A stretch of 64,000 nt of DNA from Haliotis asinina (taxonomy: Eukaryota; Mollusca; Gastropoda; Lepetellida; Haliotidae). The translations under genes were made by a program, and so were the position numbers. Position 1 is the first letter of the stretch. The number at the start of each line of letters is the position of its first letter. Location of the stretch: positions 8,425,501-8,489,500 of the forward strand of contig NC_090288.1 of the NCBI RefSeq assembly GCF_037392515.1. Direction: 5' to 3'. Below the pieces are notes generated by a model. That model did not search any database. It saw only the letters and a list, made by a program, of their open reading frames with translations, and was not told where the DNA came from. Shown one piece after another: positions 1 to 10,983 of this stretch.

Positions 1-3000
1 CCTCTTACCTGTTATCACCTGTACTTGAGAAACAATGAAGCTAGTCCAGATTGGTGTTGCGTTAAATTTGCTACATCGTTCCATTGTCAGACTTTAAAGT
101 TGTGGAAATTGATGAGGTGTTTATACGTATGTCTGGAATGTTCGGAGATGTCATCGACGTATTTTTTCAACAGTCACTTGCTTTGTATTTTAGCCGTCTT
201 GTGTTTATTTTAAATAATGTTTATTATCTGTATATATCTTGATTGCTTCATGTTTCGTTGCTTGATATTACTCAGATGAAAACGAAATTCACGAAGTTCT
301 TAAGTGAAATAGCAAACGGTAACTTTTGTGTACATAATTACATTCTTTCGCACACTCAGATGACATTATTATTTAGGAGCCTTTTCAAATGTGCCCTGTG
401 CTTCAGTTTTCATTACTTATAGGATCCCATATGGGCCTCGAGTAAAGGTTCGGTTTCGATCCGGCTTTCAGCAACCTCTAGATCTGCTTATGAAACTTAA
501 ATTTAATAAATTGAAGTCCAGACCAAATTCTTGATTTTAGCTGAATACATCTACATTTGTTTCAGTTTATACTCGGGGTCCCGGAGACAGACTAACGCAT
601 ACAGCAGGATCGGTGAGTTAGACTGGTTAATTTGGTTGATGTATGTCATCGTAAGTAAATCACTTGCTTGTCTGGTCGACTGAATTATTTAGAGATTGCC
701 TTATTGTAATTATGAATTTGCCGAATATGGCGTTCAACAACATACAAACAATGTATGTCCAGCCTGACTGACCCATCTAACAGGTTCGAAAGGATTAACT
801 GGATAATTACAGTGTCCTTCATGACTGTCCACTAACTCACGGTGAGGCTGTCCACTTCACAGCTATTGTGATAGCTTCCTTTCTGTACTGAGCGTAATTA
901 CAATTGGAGGGGATGTAGTTTCTCGCATGGTCGACGCCGATACAACGTTTGTGGAGTTGTAATCGACAACAATGTTAGCAACATGTCATGAATTCAAAAG
1001 GCATTCCTCGACAGTAGTGGAGAAATATGAACCTGGACAAGACTAGAGTGGCCACATTAGGGAGATAGTCATGGATATTACTTAATTGACCTGTTGAACA
1101 AATTATGTGTCCAATACGGGTATTTACTTAATTTGTATTTGTTTTTCCATATCTGCTAAAGAAAAAGCACGTAAGGACGTTTGAAGTGTTTCTGGATATT
1201 GATTGAAATTCGGGTAAGTATCAGACAGTCTTCTCGACCCCCCGTTATGTTTACGAAATTGATGTACAACGTGCCAAAACCCGTTCGTCCTCGTGCCTGT
1301 TTATGGTCTAATTCCCCAGCTTCAGACAGATACTTAAAAACAGAAGAAAAAAAGTCTCTTGTCTTCTGTTGAAAGTGGTTTCATAACTGTAATCACGCCT
1401 AAACACATTGAGAGACACAATTGCCCTTCACCTAGCCACTTGTACCAAGAGAACGACTGTCGCCGGTTTCTTGTCGCTAGGAACACCAACGAAAACTTTC
1501 TTGGTCAAAACTGCATTGTTCCCTTTTGAAATATAGACCGATACAACCCATATTGTAGAGTTTATTGCACAAGCAGAACAATACTAGATGGAATTTAACA
1601 ATCCGATGGAAAATGAATATGAACCATATGAAATGGTTGCGATGGCCAGCCAGGCTACAAGGTTTTGTGAACTTCAAGTAACGGAATAAAGGACAAAGTG
1701 GAATAGCCATTTGTCTTCCAAAAATTCTTCTTACCCTGTTCCCATGTCACTGAGTGCGCCCTTGAGGCTCAATATAATGTTGTACTACAGCAAAGAGTCG
1801 TAAATATTGAAGCACGTACAGACATTGTTATTAATGATAAAGACAACGAATTCCTGAGGTCAGTATCATGTGGTTGCCGTTTTAACTTAAAACCATAAAA
1901 ACACATAAGAAGTCCACTTTTCCTTCAATAACTATTGCTTCAGTCTGAGCTACATTCTAATGGCAAAGGTAATGTTGTTAGGTATTAGCAGAGGTATTTA
2001 ATTGTATTGTCGGAAAAAAATGATATTCTCCTGCAAATGGGTTTCAATGGATTAGTTTGTCGGAAATTAAAAATACCATCTTCATCAGTAACCTCGTATG
2101 CTTAACTGGTTACTTTATCTTACATCTTGTGCAAGACGTGCCTGTAACGTCATTTCACACTGAATGCCTCCACGCTCAGGTGAAGGACGAACAATTTCGG
2201 CATGATTCAAACAAACAGTTTAATCTTTGCTTATTCAAGCATTCGCACTGTGAAAATCAAATTTACAATTGAGACAACTGTTGCAAGACATATGGGATCC
2301 AATTCCAGGTTCATGATTTGTTACTCCATGGTGATGACCTAAGATCAGAATATTAGGGACTACTTTGCAGGTGGAAACACACAGACGTTTCTTGTGCTTC
2401 AGTCAAACCAAGAGTCAATGCCGTCTTGATAATCTACAGCTATAGTGTGGTGTTTACACACGAGTAGTATGTAAGTGGTCCGAAAGCGATTACTACAGAC
2501 AATTATACCATCAAGCTAGGGCCATATATTTCAGAATATTATGACGCACAAGAGTACACTCACTATATATAGAATCGTTTTACAGTTAATGGGTATTGCC
2601 GATTACTATTTCCATCCAATTAGGCCATTGGGTTCCTGTGGAGATAATAGTCATTGTTTCTCTGCATGGTCCAGAAACGCCTCAAGAAAAAAACTACCGA
2701 TGACATTTATCTGACGATGATGTCAATTACAAAGCTGAAAAACTCATATCAACGTTGACCACAGGAGAAAAGTTTTCCAGTAGAAATCTATACGCACGTT
2801 GATAAATCAAAGGACCTATCAAATGAGCTTGACTATAACCTAGTCATTGTGAAATAATAAATGCTTAAAGGACACGACTATAATAAGGTCTGTAAATTGA
2901 AACCCAATGAACGTGATCGCTGTTCGTCGTTTCAGTGACTGGGATGACTAGCCTGACCAGACGTAAAGTTTATATGACCCAGTGTTATTCACGCGATGAC

Positions 3001-4140
3001 TCGGACTGCGGCGAAAAACATTATTCATTCATAAACCCCTCATTCACGCCGTAAAGTACCGTCTGGACCAATACAGGTGGTGGTTGCTGGCATGCGTTCT
3101 GCTGTGTGCAACAGTTCTGGGTTGAGTGGATGTATAAAAGATATAACTCCAGATGATGAAGGATCAAAATATAGTTCTGACCTTTGGTGTGGTAATAACA
3201 TTATGTTACAACCACTAATCATTTATGGTATTCACAGTCTGCCATCTGAAATCAGACCCAGTTAATTGATGTTTATGACAAGTCAGTAACCTTAGCAACT
3301 CCTCAGAGATGTCCATCGTAAACTGACGTTACCTGACAACATGAAAGCGTGGGGGATCAAGGTCGGATTTATCACTACAACCAAATCGTTGGAAGAACAT
3401 ACGTATAAACAAAAACTCTCGTCATTCCGGCGCCATACGTTTGCAAGATTGAGGAGGAAAAGATATCGGTTCTAAGCCAAGGATAATTAGTGGAGATGAT
3501 CGGTCTTGATATGAACGTTAAACATTTACATTTCACTGCCTGGAAAAGAAATTCTGTTCAAAGGAAGCATTTTCTCATGAACGTAACTTCATGTAGTAGT
3601 CTTCTACATGTTGTTCCGTTGAGGAGAAATTTCAGATTAACTTGTATCTTTGATATCACGGGATCGCGTGCTTCTTCCTTGACAATATCCATACACTATT
3701 TTATGACCGTTGTTTAATATCGTCGAAGTCTACGCAAATCAAGGGATGAAACTCAGACTTAATAGCAAGGAGGGCATTTATTACAGAAAGTTGACTTCAA
3801 CTGTTAGGTCAAAGTAACTTCAGATTCTGTTTTATGAGTCCGTTGAGTTCGGGTCGAGTTGACATGTCTTGTAATTGAAAGAGTCAAGCTATCGCCACTG
3901 TCCCCCCTTTGCAATTAAATCTTAATAACGCACAGCCAGACGAAGGATGAATATACAAAAACCATGAAAGTTGAAATTCCTCGAAACAGATCATGGCAGC
4001 AGTTCAAACTTTACATGTTTTTTCAGAGCGATAAAAAGTAAACCGCCTTCGATCAAACAGTCCTATGGTGATATGTATCACTCCCGAGAATAATGTAAGG
4101 AACAAGTCAAAACAACATCACGTTACATGCTCAAAGGTAA
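1..4140. repeat. Diverged duplicated segment, copy 1
   Basis: Collinear with 17437-22450. Matching blocks include 1-215 / 17437-17660, 838-1010 / 18260-18420, 1171-1470 / 19040-19460, 1600-1720 / 19650-19790, 2090-2280 / 20470-20700, 2560-2830 / 20810-21060 and 3130-4100 / 21370-22420. Open frames inside are short and not conserved as protein, so I see no gene here. It may be a degraded mobile element or a segmental duplication; no terminal repeats were recognised. Confidence 0.85.
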
Positions 4141-5536
4141 TTATATATATTCTACTCAAAGGAGATAAAGGCCGCTCATATTATCGAATGACTTCAGTAA
4201 CATTGAAAAATTGTGGTCCGTAATGTACTTTGTGCAGTAGAACTGCTGTGTGAAGTGAATGATGTTCGGGCCTTGAGCAGGCACGTTTCCCAAATTTATG
4301 AATGAGCTGGATTGGGGTCGCTACATCTGTCCTATGAACTAACTTCAGCAACACTTGCTCTACGAAACAGGTAAATGATCTTCGTAAGTGGTGACAGTGG
4401 GATCAGGTGGTCAGACGAGCCTGCTTGACTGCCTCATTTGGCATGATAGAGACGAGTCCCAGTACATGCGTTTTCCAGTTTTAAAACAACATATCATACA
4501 ATTTCATTTAAAGGTTATGTTAGGGTTCAGTATTATGCTTATATATTCTGGCAGACAACATAATAATCGCTTCCAATAGAAAATCTCATGTCTTGGTCAG
4601 TATTATTAAATTATTTGAGAGGTAGATGAGTGATGTGCATGCTAAGGATAATCAGATTCAGTCTGTATTTTTCTTTGAGAAGGGGTGGGGTGGGGTGGGG
4701 TGGGGTGGGGTGTCAGAAATATTAACTTGGCATAACGTGGTCCATTAGTTTTAAAATGTGCCTTGTATGGATGTCGTATATCCTGATTTGATTCATTGTC
4801 TGAAAAATATTGGCGTGCGTGAAGCGCTTCTTTCAGTATTTAATGGATGTGGATCACCTTGGCTACTTTGGGGCTGAATGGACACGGCCTTCAGACCCAA
4901 AACAAGTGGACACTTCTGTATCTGATCACCTTATACTGTCAACTTCTTTAAACCTATCACACACGACCAGCGTCATGTGTTCGCCACAAACTGATTACAT
5001 GTCACGGTAATGAATTACCAAACTGATGTATGGTCGACGTGGAGGCGACGCATTATCCCGTTATTACAGCATCACATGGCGATGCAACATCACCTGGCTA
5101 CTTTGATGTACTCATTAAAAAGTCATGAAACACTGGAACCACCATCAAACCTTACTTTCATCCCACAGACGCCAATTATCTCGTATGAAGCCTAATTCTG
5201 ATGGTGATAATGTTTAACGTGTGTCGTTAGCTCATGAAGGGTTGGGCGAACAAGTTGGCCACCATTAGGTAACCAGTGATGTGCTGAGGCGCTGAGATGA
5301 GTTATTTCATATATACATCAGTATGATATACAATGCATGGAAGGAGATGGGGCCTTTGATGTTGAAGGAACTGGGCAGAAGGCTGCACGGCGTAGTGACA
5401 CTCGACATTCTTGAAAAGGCCCAGATTCTGAATATCAAAGAATATCATGGGTTGTATGTTGAACATCATATTCCTATGTTATGTGACCTCTGACCGGGTA
5501 GGGAGCTTGTTGGTTACCTGGCATGACAACGACTGA
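4141..5536. other. No gene seen
   Basis: Contains the GGGGT microsatellite and a weak SINE-like piece near 4396-4465 (ggatcaggtggtcagacgag). Short frames only. Confidence 0.5.
4682..4712. repeat. (GGGGT)n microsatellite
   Basis: Six GGGG runs separated by single T bases. The G-runs on one strand make a G-quadruplex plausible. Confidence 0.95.
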
Positions 5537-5544
5537 GTCTGAAC

Positions 5545-5604
5545 AGATGAGAACCTAGTGGAGATGTAACACCTGTCACTTGAATTGCGTCGTGCGTCTC
5601 ATCT
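5545..5604. other. 60-bp block with terminal inverted 8-mers
   Basis: Starts agatgaga and ends tctcatct, which are perfect complements, so a transcript could form a terminal stem. An almost identical copy lies at 8047-8106 (one changed base). It may be a small-element remnant; no tRNA or known RNA fold was recognised. Confidence 0.5.
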
Positions 5605-5762
5605 CTCTTTATAGTTATCAATGTCCGTGTAAGGGACAGTGGGAATATGTGACGGGGAAATAAGGGCATTGTCCCTCATTCTGTAAAATATACAGCTCAA
5701 AACAAGTCAAAGACCACCAACAAAGGTGTGTGTTTTGATGCCCATAAACCGTTGCTCTGAGG

Positions 5763-5890
5763 AGTGAGCATGGTTTAACGCCGCCTTTCGCAATAATTTA
5801 GCATTACACCAGAAATAGGCTTTGCAAATTGTACGCATGTGTGGAATCGAACCCGGGTGTTCGGCGTGACGAACTAGTCTACCCCACTAC
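5763..5890 (-). repeat. tRNA-derived SINE, family 2
   Basis: On the minus strand: an A-box-like tagactagttcg stretch and a near-perfect Pol III B box (gggttcgattcc), followed by a body and the tail shared with family 1. The plus strand shows aatcgaacccgggtgttcgg and tttaacgccgcctttcg. Confidence 0.85.
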
Positions 5891-5904
5891 CCCACCAATT
5901 GTTC

Positions 5905-6174
5905 TGAGTGAGTGAGTTTGGTTTTACGCCACACTCAGCAATATTCCAGCTCTATGGCGGCGGTCTGTAAATAATCGATTCTGGACCAGACAATCCAGTG
6001 ATCAACTACATGAGCATCGGTCTGCGCAACTGGGAACCGATGACATGTGTCAACCAAGTCAGCGAACCTGACCACCCGATCCCGTTAGTCGCCTCTTACG
6101 ACAAAAAATAGTCGCCTTTTATGGCAAGTATGGGTTGCTTAACGCCTATTCTACCCCGGGACCTTCACGGGTCC
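5905..6174 (-). repeat. SINE, family 1 (full length)
   Basis: Plus strand starts gagtgagtgagtttggtttt and contains caatattccagc, tctggaccagacaatccagtg, gatcccgttagtcgcctctt and ends accttcacgggtcc. On the minus strand ggttcccagttg after a tggtcaggttcgctgac stretch resembles Pol III B and A boxes. Copies recur through the window. Confidence 0.88.
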
Positions 6175-7324
6175 GTTAACTTTCTGGGTGAGGTATGTAA
6201 CACATGACAATGAGATTTATGGACCCATATATTTAGTGCCGATTTTCTTGTTGGTTCCCAGAGTGATCGATATCAATGCGAACACGCTCTTGGCATAATT
6301 CAACGTGTTTCAGTCCTGTTTTTGTCCACTTTCGTTTCCCTACGGGAATGTTTTATCTCAATTATGAATCAAGTAGGAATTTTCCATACTACCTGGTGCC
6401 CTCTTTAACCGGTGCCAATTCATGTATCGGTTCATCATGTTTTGTCCTTTGCAGTTTGTGAACACTGAAAACGCACAGTCAACTTCAGTTCGAAATAAGA
6501 TAATATTAATAAGATAGGTTTATATCGATGTAATCTGGAGTCCTACGAAAACATTGTTTGATTATCTCAAGTTTAGATACTCAGAAGAACTGTCTGACCT
6601 GTCCGGCCATTTTGCTACACAGGAAAAAATAGACATGTTTTTTCCAAAGCGTTTCAGTGTTTTAGAAATTGATTTTTATGCTTAATATTTGATTACAGCA
6701 CACTGTCATGTGTCATTATGGGAAAATATGTGTAATTGTGTAACTTAATTATTAAACTTAAAGGGAAATACTTCAAACATTCTGAGGAAATGTCTTGTAG
6801 CAAAGGAACAATTTTCATTACAGTAATTGAAAATTGAAAAATTTCAAGCCCTCACCTCGGCACACAGGACGGTGTGCGCACGCATCGATGTATTCAAAGA
6901 GTTTTGAGTTGTGCCCTACAAGCTAACTGTGGCGGAACAATCCAACCCTTGTTCTGTTCCCCACTGTATTCGTTACAATGCGACTTCCAGTTGGCAATTA
7001 CCGCTCTTTTTACAACAGTTAGTGCAAAATAACAGTTTAAGACGACAGCTGAGAGTTGACTGTATTTAAAAATCAGTCTTCGTCAATACTAGTCAGACAT
7101 GTTTACGACAGTTGGCGTGTGGCCAAGCTATCGTGATCACGTGTCACGTCCAGTGACGTGTGATGCATGTCGTATAACGCTTCATGCTACGTTAACTGTC
7201 TAAAAACTTTTACCGCGCTGTGAGCACCGTGTGACGCCGGAGTTGGGGACCATCTCAACACTATTCTGTCGTATATGTAAAGGGCTCAACATTTGTCAGT
7301 TCAGGGTTTGTGCCTTGTGTTCAT
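6175..7324. other. No gene seen
   Basis: Short frames only and no repeat family recognised. Confidence 0.5.
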
Positions 7325-7550
7325 TGAGTTAGTGAGTTTAGTTTTACGCTGCATTCAGTCCAGCTATATGACGGCGGTAGGTAAATAATCGAGTCTGGAC
7401 CAGACTATAATTATTCAGTGATCACCAGACTGGGCTTCGATCTGCGCAATTGGAAACCGAGTCGACAAGCATCACCACCCGATCCCGCTAGTCGCCTCTT
7501 TGCGTGGTCGCCTTTTGTGGCAAACATGGATTGCTGATCCTATTCTTCCA
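7325..7550 (-). repeat. SINE, family 1, diverged
   Basis: Recognised by gttttacgctgcattcagtc, tctggaccagac, gatcccgctagtcgcctctt and aacatggattgctgatccta. Confidence 0.82.
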
Positions 7551-8114
7551 CAGATCATCACGCATCAAGCAAGATACTCATTTGAAGAAAGTGTGAACAA
7601 ATTTACATTCAATTTTATTAATGAGAGCTAGTGCCTTTGGACAGTATTCATTGATGTCACCGCGTGGCGCAAGGTGATGTGCTCTTGGACGTTTACGTCT
7701 TGGTGAAAACCGAAAACCGATATGGTACAGACAAACCCAGGATGAAAGTCTGCGATTCAAACACATGGTGTGAATCCAGCATCATCCGATACACCAACGT
7801 TTAGAAGATGTAAAACTTCGGATTAGAACAGATAGTCGGCAACCCTGAATATTGCAGGATGCAGGATTAACGAGATCGGTTAATCTGGCTTTTTCAATTA
7901 GCTAATATATATATCATTGAACCATAGCTTCACACATATTAGTTAATTAACATTAGTTCTATCCGACGTCTTAATGGCGGAGATAGATCTAGAGTGAGTG
8001 AGTGAGTGAGTTTAGTTGTACACCGAACTCAGTAATCTGTCTGAACAGATGAGAACCTAGTGGAGATGTAACACCTGTCACTTGAATTGCGTCATGCGTC
8101 TCATCTCTCTTCAT

Positions 8115-8186
8115 AGGCTTTGCAAATTGTACCCATGTGTGGAGTCGAACCCGGGTGTTCGGCGTGACGAACTAGTCTACCCCACC
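8115..8186 (-). repeat. tRNA-derived SINE, family 2, tRNA-like part
   Basis: ggctttgcaaattgtaccca, gtcgaacccgggtgttcgg, gaactagtctacccc. Body and tail were removed by the deletion that defines this duplicate. Confidence 0.82.
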
Positions 8187-8226
8187 AATTGTTATGTCTG
8201 AGGAAGACAAGTGTACATTAACTTTC

Positions 8227-8479
8227 TGAGTGAGTGAGTGAGTTTGGTTTTACGCCGCACTCAGCAATATTCCAGCTCTATGGCGGCGGTCTGTAAATAA
8301 TCGATTCTGGACCAGACAATCCAGTGATCAACAACATGAGCATTGACCTGCGCAATTGGGAACCGATGACATGTGTTAACCAAGTCAGCGAGCCTGACCA
8401 CCCGATCGCCTCTTACGACAAGCTTTTATGGCAAACATGGGTTGCTGAAGGCCTATTCTACCCCGGGCCTTCACGGGTC
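8227..8479 (-). repeat. SINE, family 1
   Basis: Same structure as the copy at 5905, with a small deletion around gatcgcctcttacgac. Ends ccttcacgggtc. Confidence 0.88.
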
Positions 8480-8732
8480 AGACACATCTAGAAATAAATT
8501 ACAACTGGTTAGTGCTAAGGTATAACCTCCTGTTCAGACCAACATTGTAAAACTGACCCTTGAATTCAGGTGGTGTTTAAGTAATGATCATGTCTCGTGT
8601 AACACCTATGGGACCCCCCTACGCTGCTGAATAGGACCGATTACGAAACATTTGCAATGAAAGTAAAAATTTTAATGCACGAATTCTGCCATCAGATATG
8701 CACATTTAACTCAGGAGAACACTCCACTGATC

Positions 8733-8830
8733 AGCAGGTAAGAGTAGTCAAGTGGTTGAAGCGTTCACTCGTCTAGACCAGGGTTTGATTACCCGCATGG
8801 GTACAGTGTGTGGGGTCCTTTTCAGGAGTC
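8733..8830 (+). repeat. tRNA-derived SINE, family 2, plus orientation
   Basis: tagtcaagtggttgaagcgt (A box region), agggtttgattacccgca (B box region), gggtacagtgtgtggggtcc. Confidence 0.75.
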
Positions 8831-9919
8831 ATGTAACCGTTGAGAATGGAAAAAAGTCTCCGACCCGACTACTGAACGCTTTCACCACCAAACAACCACT
8901 TCCCATAAAATCACAAATGTTTTGAGACGCCCCCTTTAGATACGTTACCGCGACCACCGTGCGACAATCGAGCTACGACAACACGTGTCCCCGTTTTTAA
9001 ACTACGATTTCATAGTCGCTTCATTATTCCGCTATCTTGGACATTCTTCTCCCATCACTCTGTTCAGAGTTTCTGAGACGTAAATAATTAAATCCAAATG
9101 TGTTTAATCTTTACAGTAAATGCCCAAACGTACAAATAGAGTGCAGACTGTCTCTTGTTACCCCGTTAAACTTTTTGTCAATTTGTGGGGAAAAACGTTC
9201 TTCATGAGAGAGAAAAACTTGGAAAATGCACAATAACACGAAACGATCCCAATTGGGGCATGGCGTAACAAACGGCTGCACATGTAGACGCGTTTTTGCT
9301 CTGAAATCTCAGGGGACATTTCTGTCACGTTCATGTGTAACGAGCAAAAAGCAGGAAACTGAAAGAGGAAGATTGGAAGCGCCCCATAACTGAACCACGA
9401 CAAAGCACTGACAAGATTCGCCACGTCTCTTCAGGCAACGCTCTCTGACAGGCGTACATAGATTGGGTAGGTTTGCATGAACTGGATATGTATGGGAACA
9501 CACAACGATATTTGGTTTTGTGTATGGTAGGTGAATATGATTTTATGGCGTACTACGAAATCACGAACTCCTATCGAACTTCCGCATGTGGGACGAACTC
9601 TTTGACATCTGGACCAGTCTTCCTGCTTCTGATGCATGGGCAACTCCGTTCTCGGGAAAAATATACTTTCAAATTGTCACTCGTATTTAAGCTACTTAAA
9701 AGGCGATGGGCCTATAGTATATTTTTACAACCAAACAGTTGCCAAATGTCGTGAAATACATACACGAGCATTCACGAAACAACACCTTTTTAAAGTTTTA
9801 ATCATTTATGAAAACACACAAAAGGGATATTTTAACAAGTCTGTATTCACTAAATGTTCATTATATCACGAAAAGAAGCTATATCTCCACAGGGATATCC
9901 CTGTTCAAACAGATCTGCA

Positions 9920-10063
9920 GAGTGAGTTTACTTTTACGCAAGATATTCCAGCTATATGGTGGTGGTCTGTAAATGGACCAGATAACCCAGTGATCAACAT
10001 TACGAGCATTGATCTACGCAACTGGGAGACGATGACATGTGTCAACCACGCGATCCCGTTCAC
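9920..10063 (-). repeat. SINE, family 1, truncated
   Basis: agtgagtttacttttacgc, gatattccagctatatgg, accagataacccagtgatca, gatgacatgtgtcaacca. The distal part after gatcccgttca is missing. It supplies the C-terminal part of a chance 148-codon frame here. Confidence 0.85.
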
Positions 10064-10614
10064 TACAATAGTGGGTTACTAAAGATCAAGTTTACCCCGC
10101 ATCTCAGTCTAAATAAACTTAGACTCAGTATTTTTCGTTACACTCCTCTACTGAGTCTAGCAAACCGTAGCGAGAGGTCGCGTCAGGTAACTTTTGAGTG
10201 ACCCATGGCCGTCCAGTCAAACGCGACATTTAGGTATGCCGGTTTTTGACTGGCTGTTCGTAAAACAGAGGTGAAAATGTTTTCAATAACCACCTTTGAG
10301 AGGCGGTTCACTGCGCTAACGCTTTACCAGCGTCCAACCAACTCGAATCACTTCCAAAATGTAACCACAAAAGGACTATCTCCTAATTAGACTGACCCTC
10401 ATCAGGCCTAATCAGGAGGGTCAGGCCTCCAGAAGACTTAAATTTGCTTTAATTTTCACTAGTCGTTACAGAGTTACGGGCAGCCCCAGTGTCTTTGCTT
10501 TTTTTAAATATATCCTTACAAATTTACTTAACGTTCTTCAGTAGAGAACATATTATGATTCACTTCTAGAGACACTTGTAACAAATCAGTATCAAAATCC
10601 TTTAGATGGGAGAT

Positions 10615-10836
10615 GAGTGAGTGAGTAAATATGGGCCAGATAGGATGGTCCAGACAATCCAGTGATCAACAGCATGAGTATCGATCTGCGCAATTGTTAA
10701 CTGATGACATGTGTCAACCAAGTCAGCGAGCCGAACCACACGATCCCGTTAGTCGCCTCTTACGACAAGCATATAGTCGCCTTTTATGGCAAGCATAGGT
10801 TGCAGAAGGCCTAACATACCCCGGACTTTCACGGGT
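10615..10836 (-). repeat. SINE, family 1
   Basis: ggtccagacaatccagtgat, gatcccgttagtcgcctctt, ttatggcaagcataggttgc, ccccggactttcacgggt. The region near the gagt tail is partly replaced. Confidence 0.85.
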
Positions 10837-10850
10837 GCTGGGACGAGGGA

Positions 10851-10983
10851 CTTTAGTTTTACGCGGCCTTTAGCAACATTCCAACAATATCACGAGAAAT
10901 GGGTTTCCCATTTTGTAACCATATCGGAAATCAATCTTGGATCGTCGGCTTGACGAGCGAACGCTCCAACCACTAGGTCACGG
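10851..10983 (-). repeat. tRNA-derived SINE, family 2
   Basis: ttagttttacgcggccttta, gcaacattccaacaatatca, gacgagcgaacgctccaacc, actaggtcacgg. Confidence 0.8.

Larger units (their letters stand above)
5537..6174. repeat. Local duplication, long copy (hairpin block plus two SINEs)
   Basis: Shares with 8039-8479 the order: an 80-bp block starting gtctgaacagatgagaacc, then the end of a tRNA-type SINE, then a full-length second-family SINE. This copy keeps about 200 bp (5617-5816) that is absent from the other. Confidence 0.88.
8039..8479. repeat. Local duplication, short copy with internal deletion
   Basis: Same order as 5537-6174, but it jumps from ctcatctctctt straight to ataggctttgcaaatt, so about 200 bp are missing. 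Near-identical sequence outside the deletion suggests a fairly recent event. Confidence 0.85.

Noticed and set aside
9636..10082. 148-codon frame
   Set aside because: Its last third is a truncated family 1 SINE and the rest has no recognisable domain.
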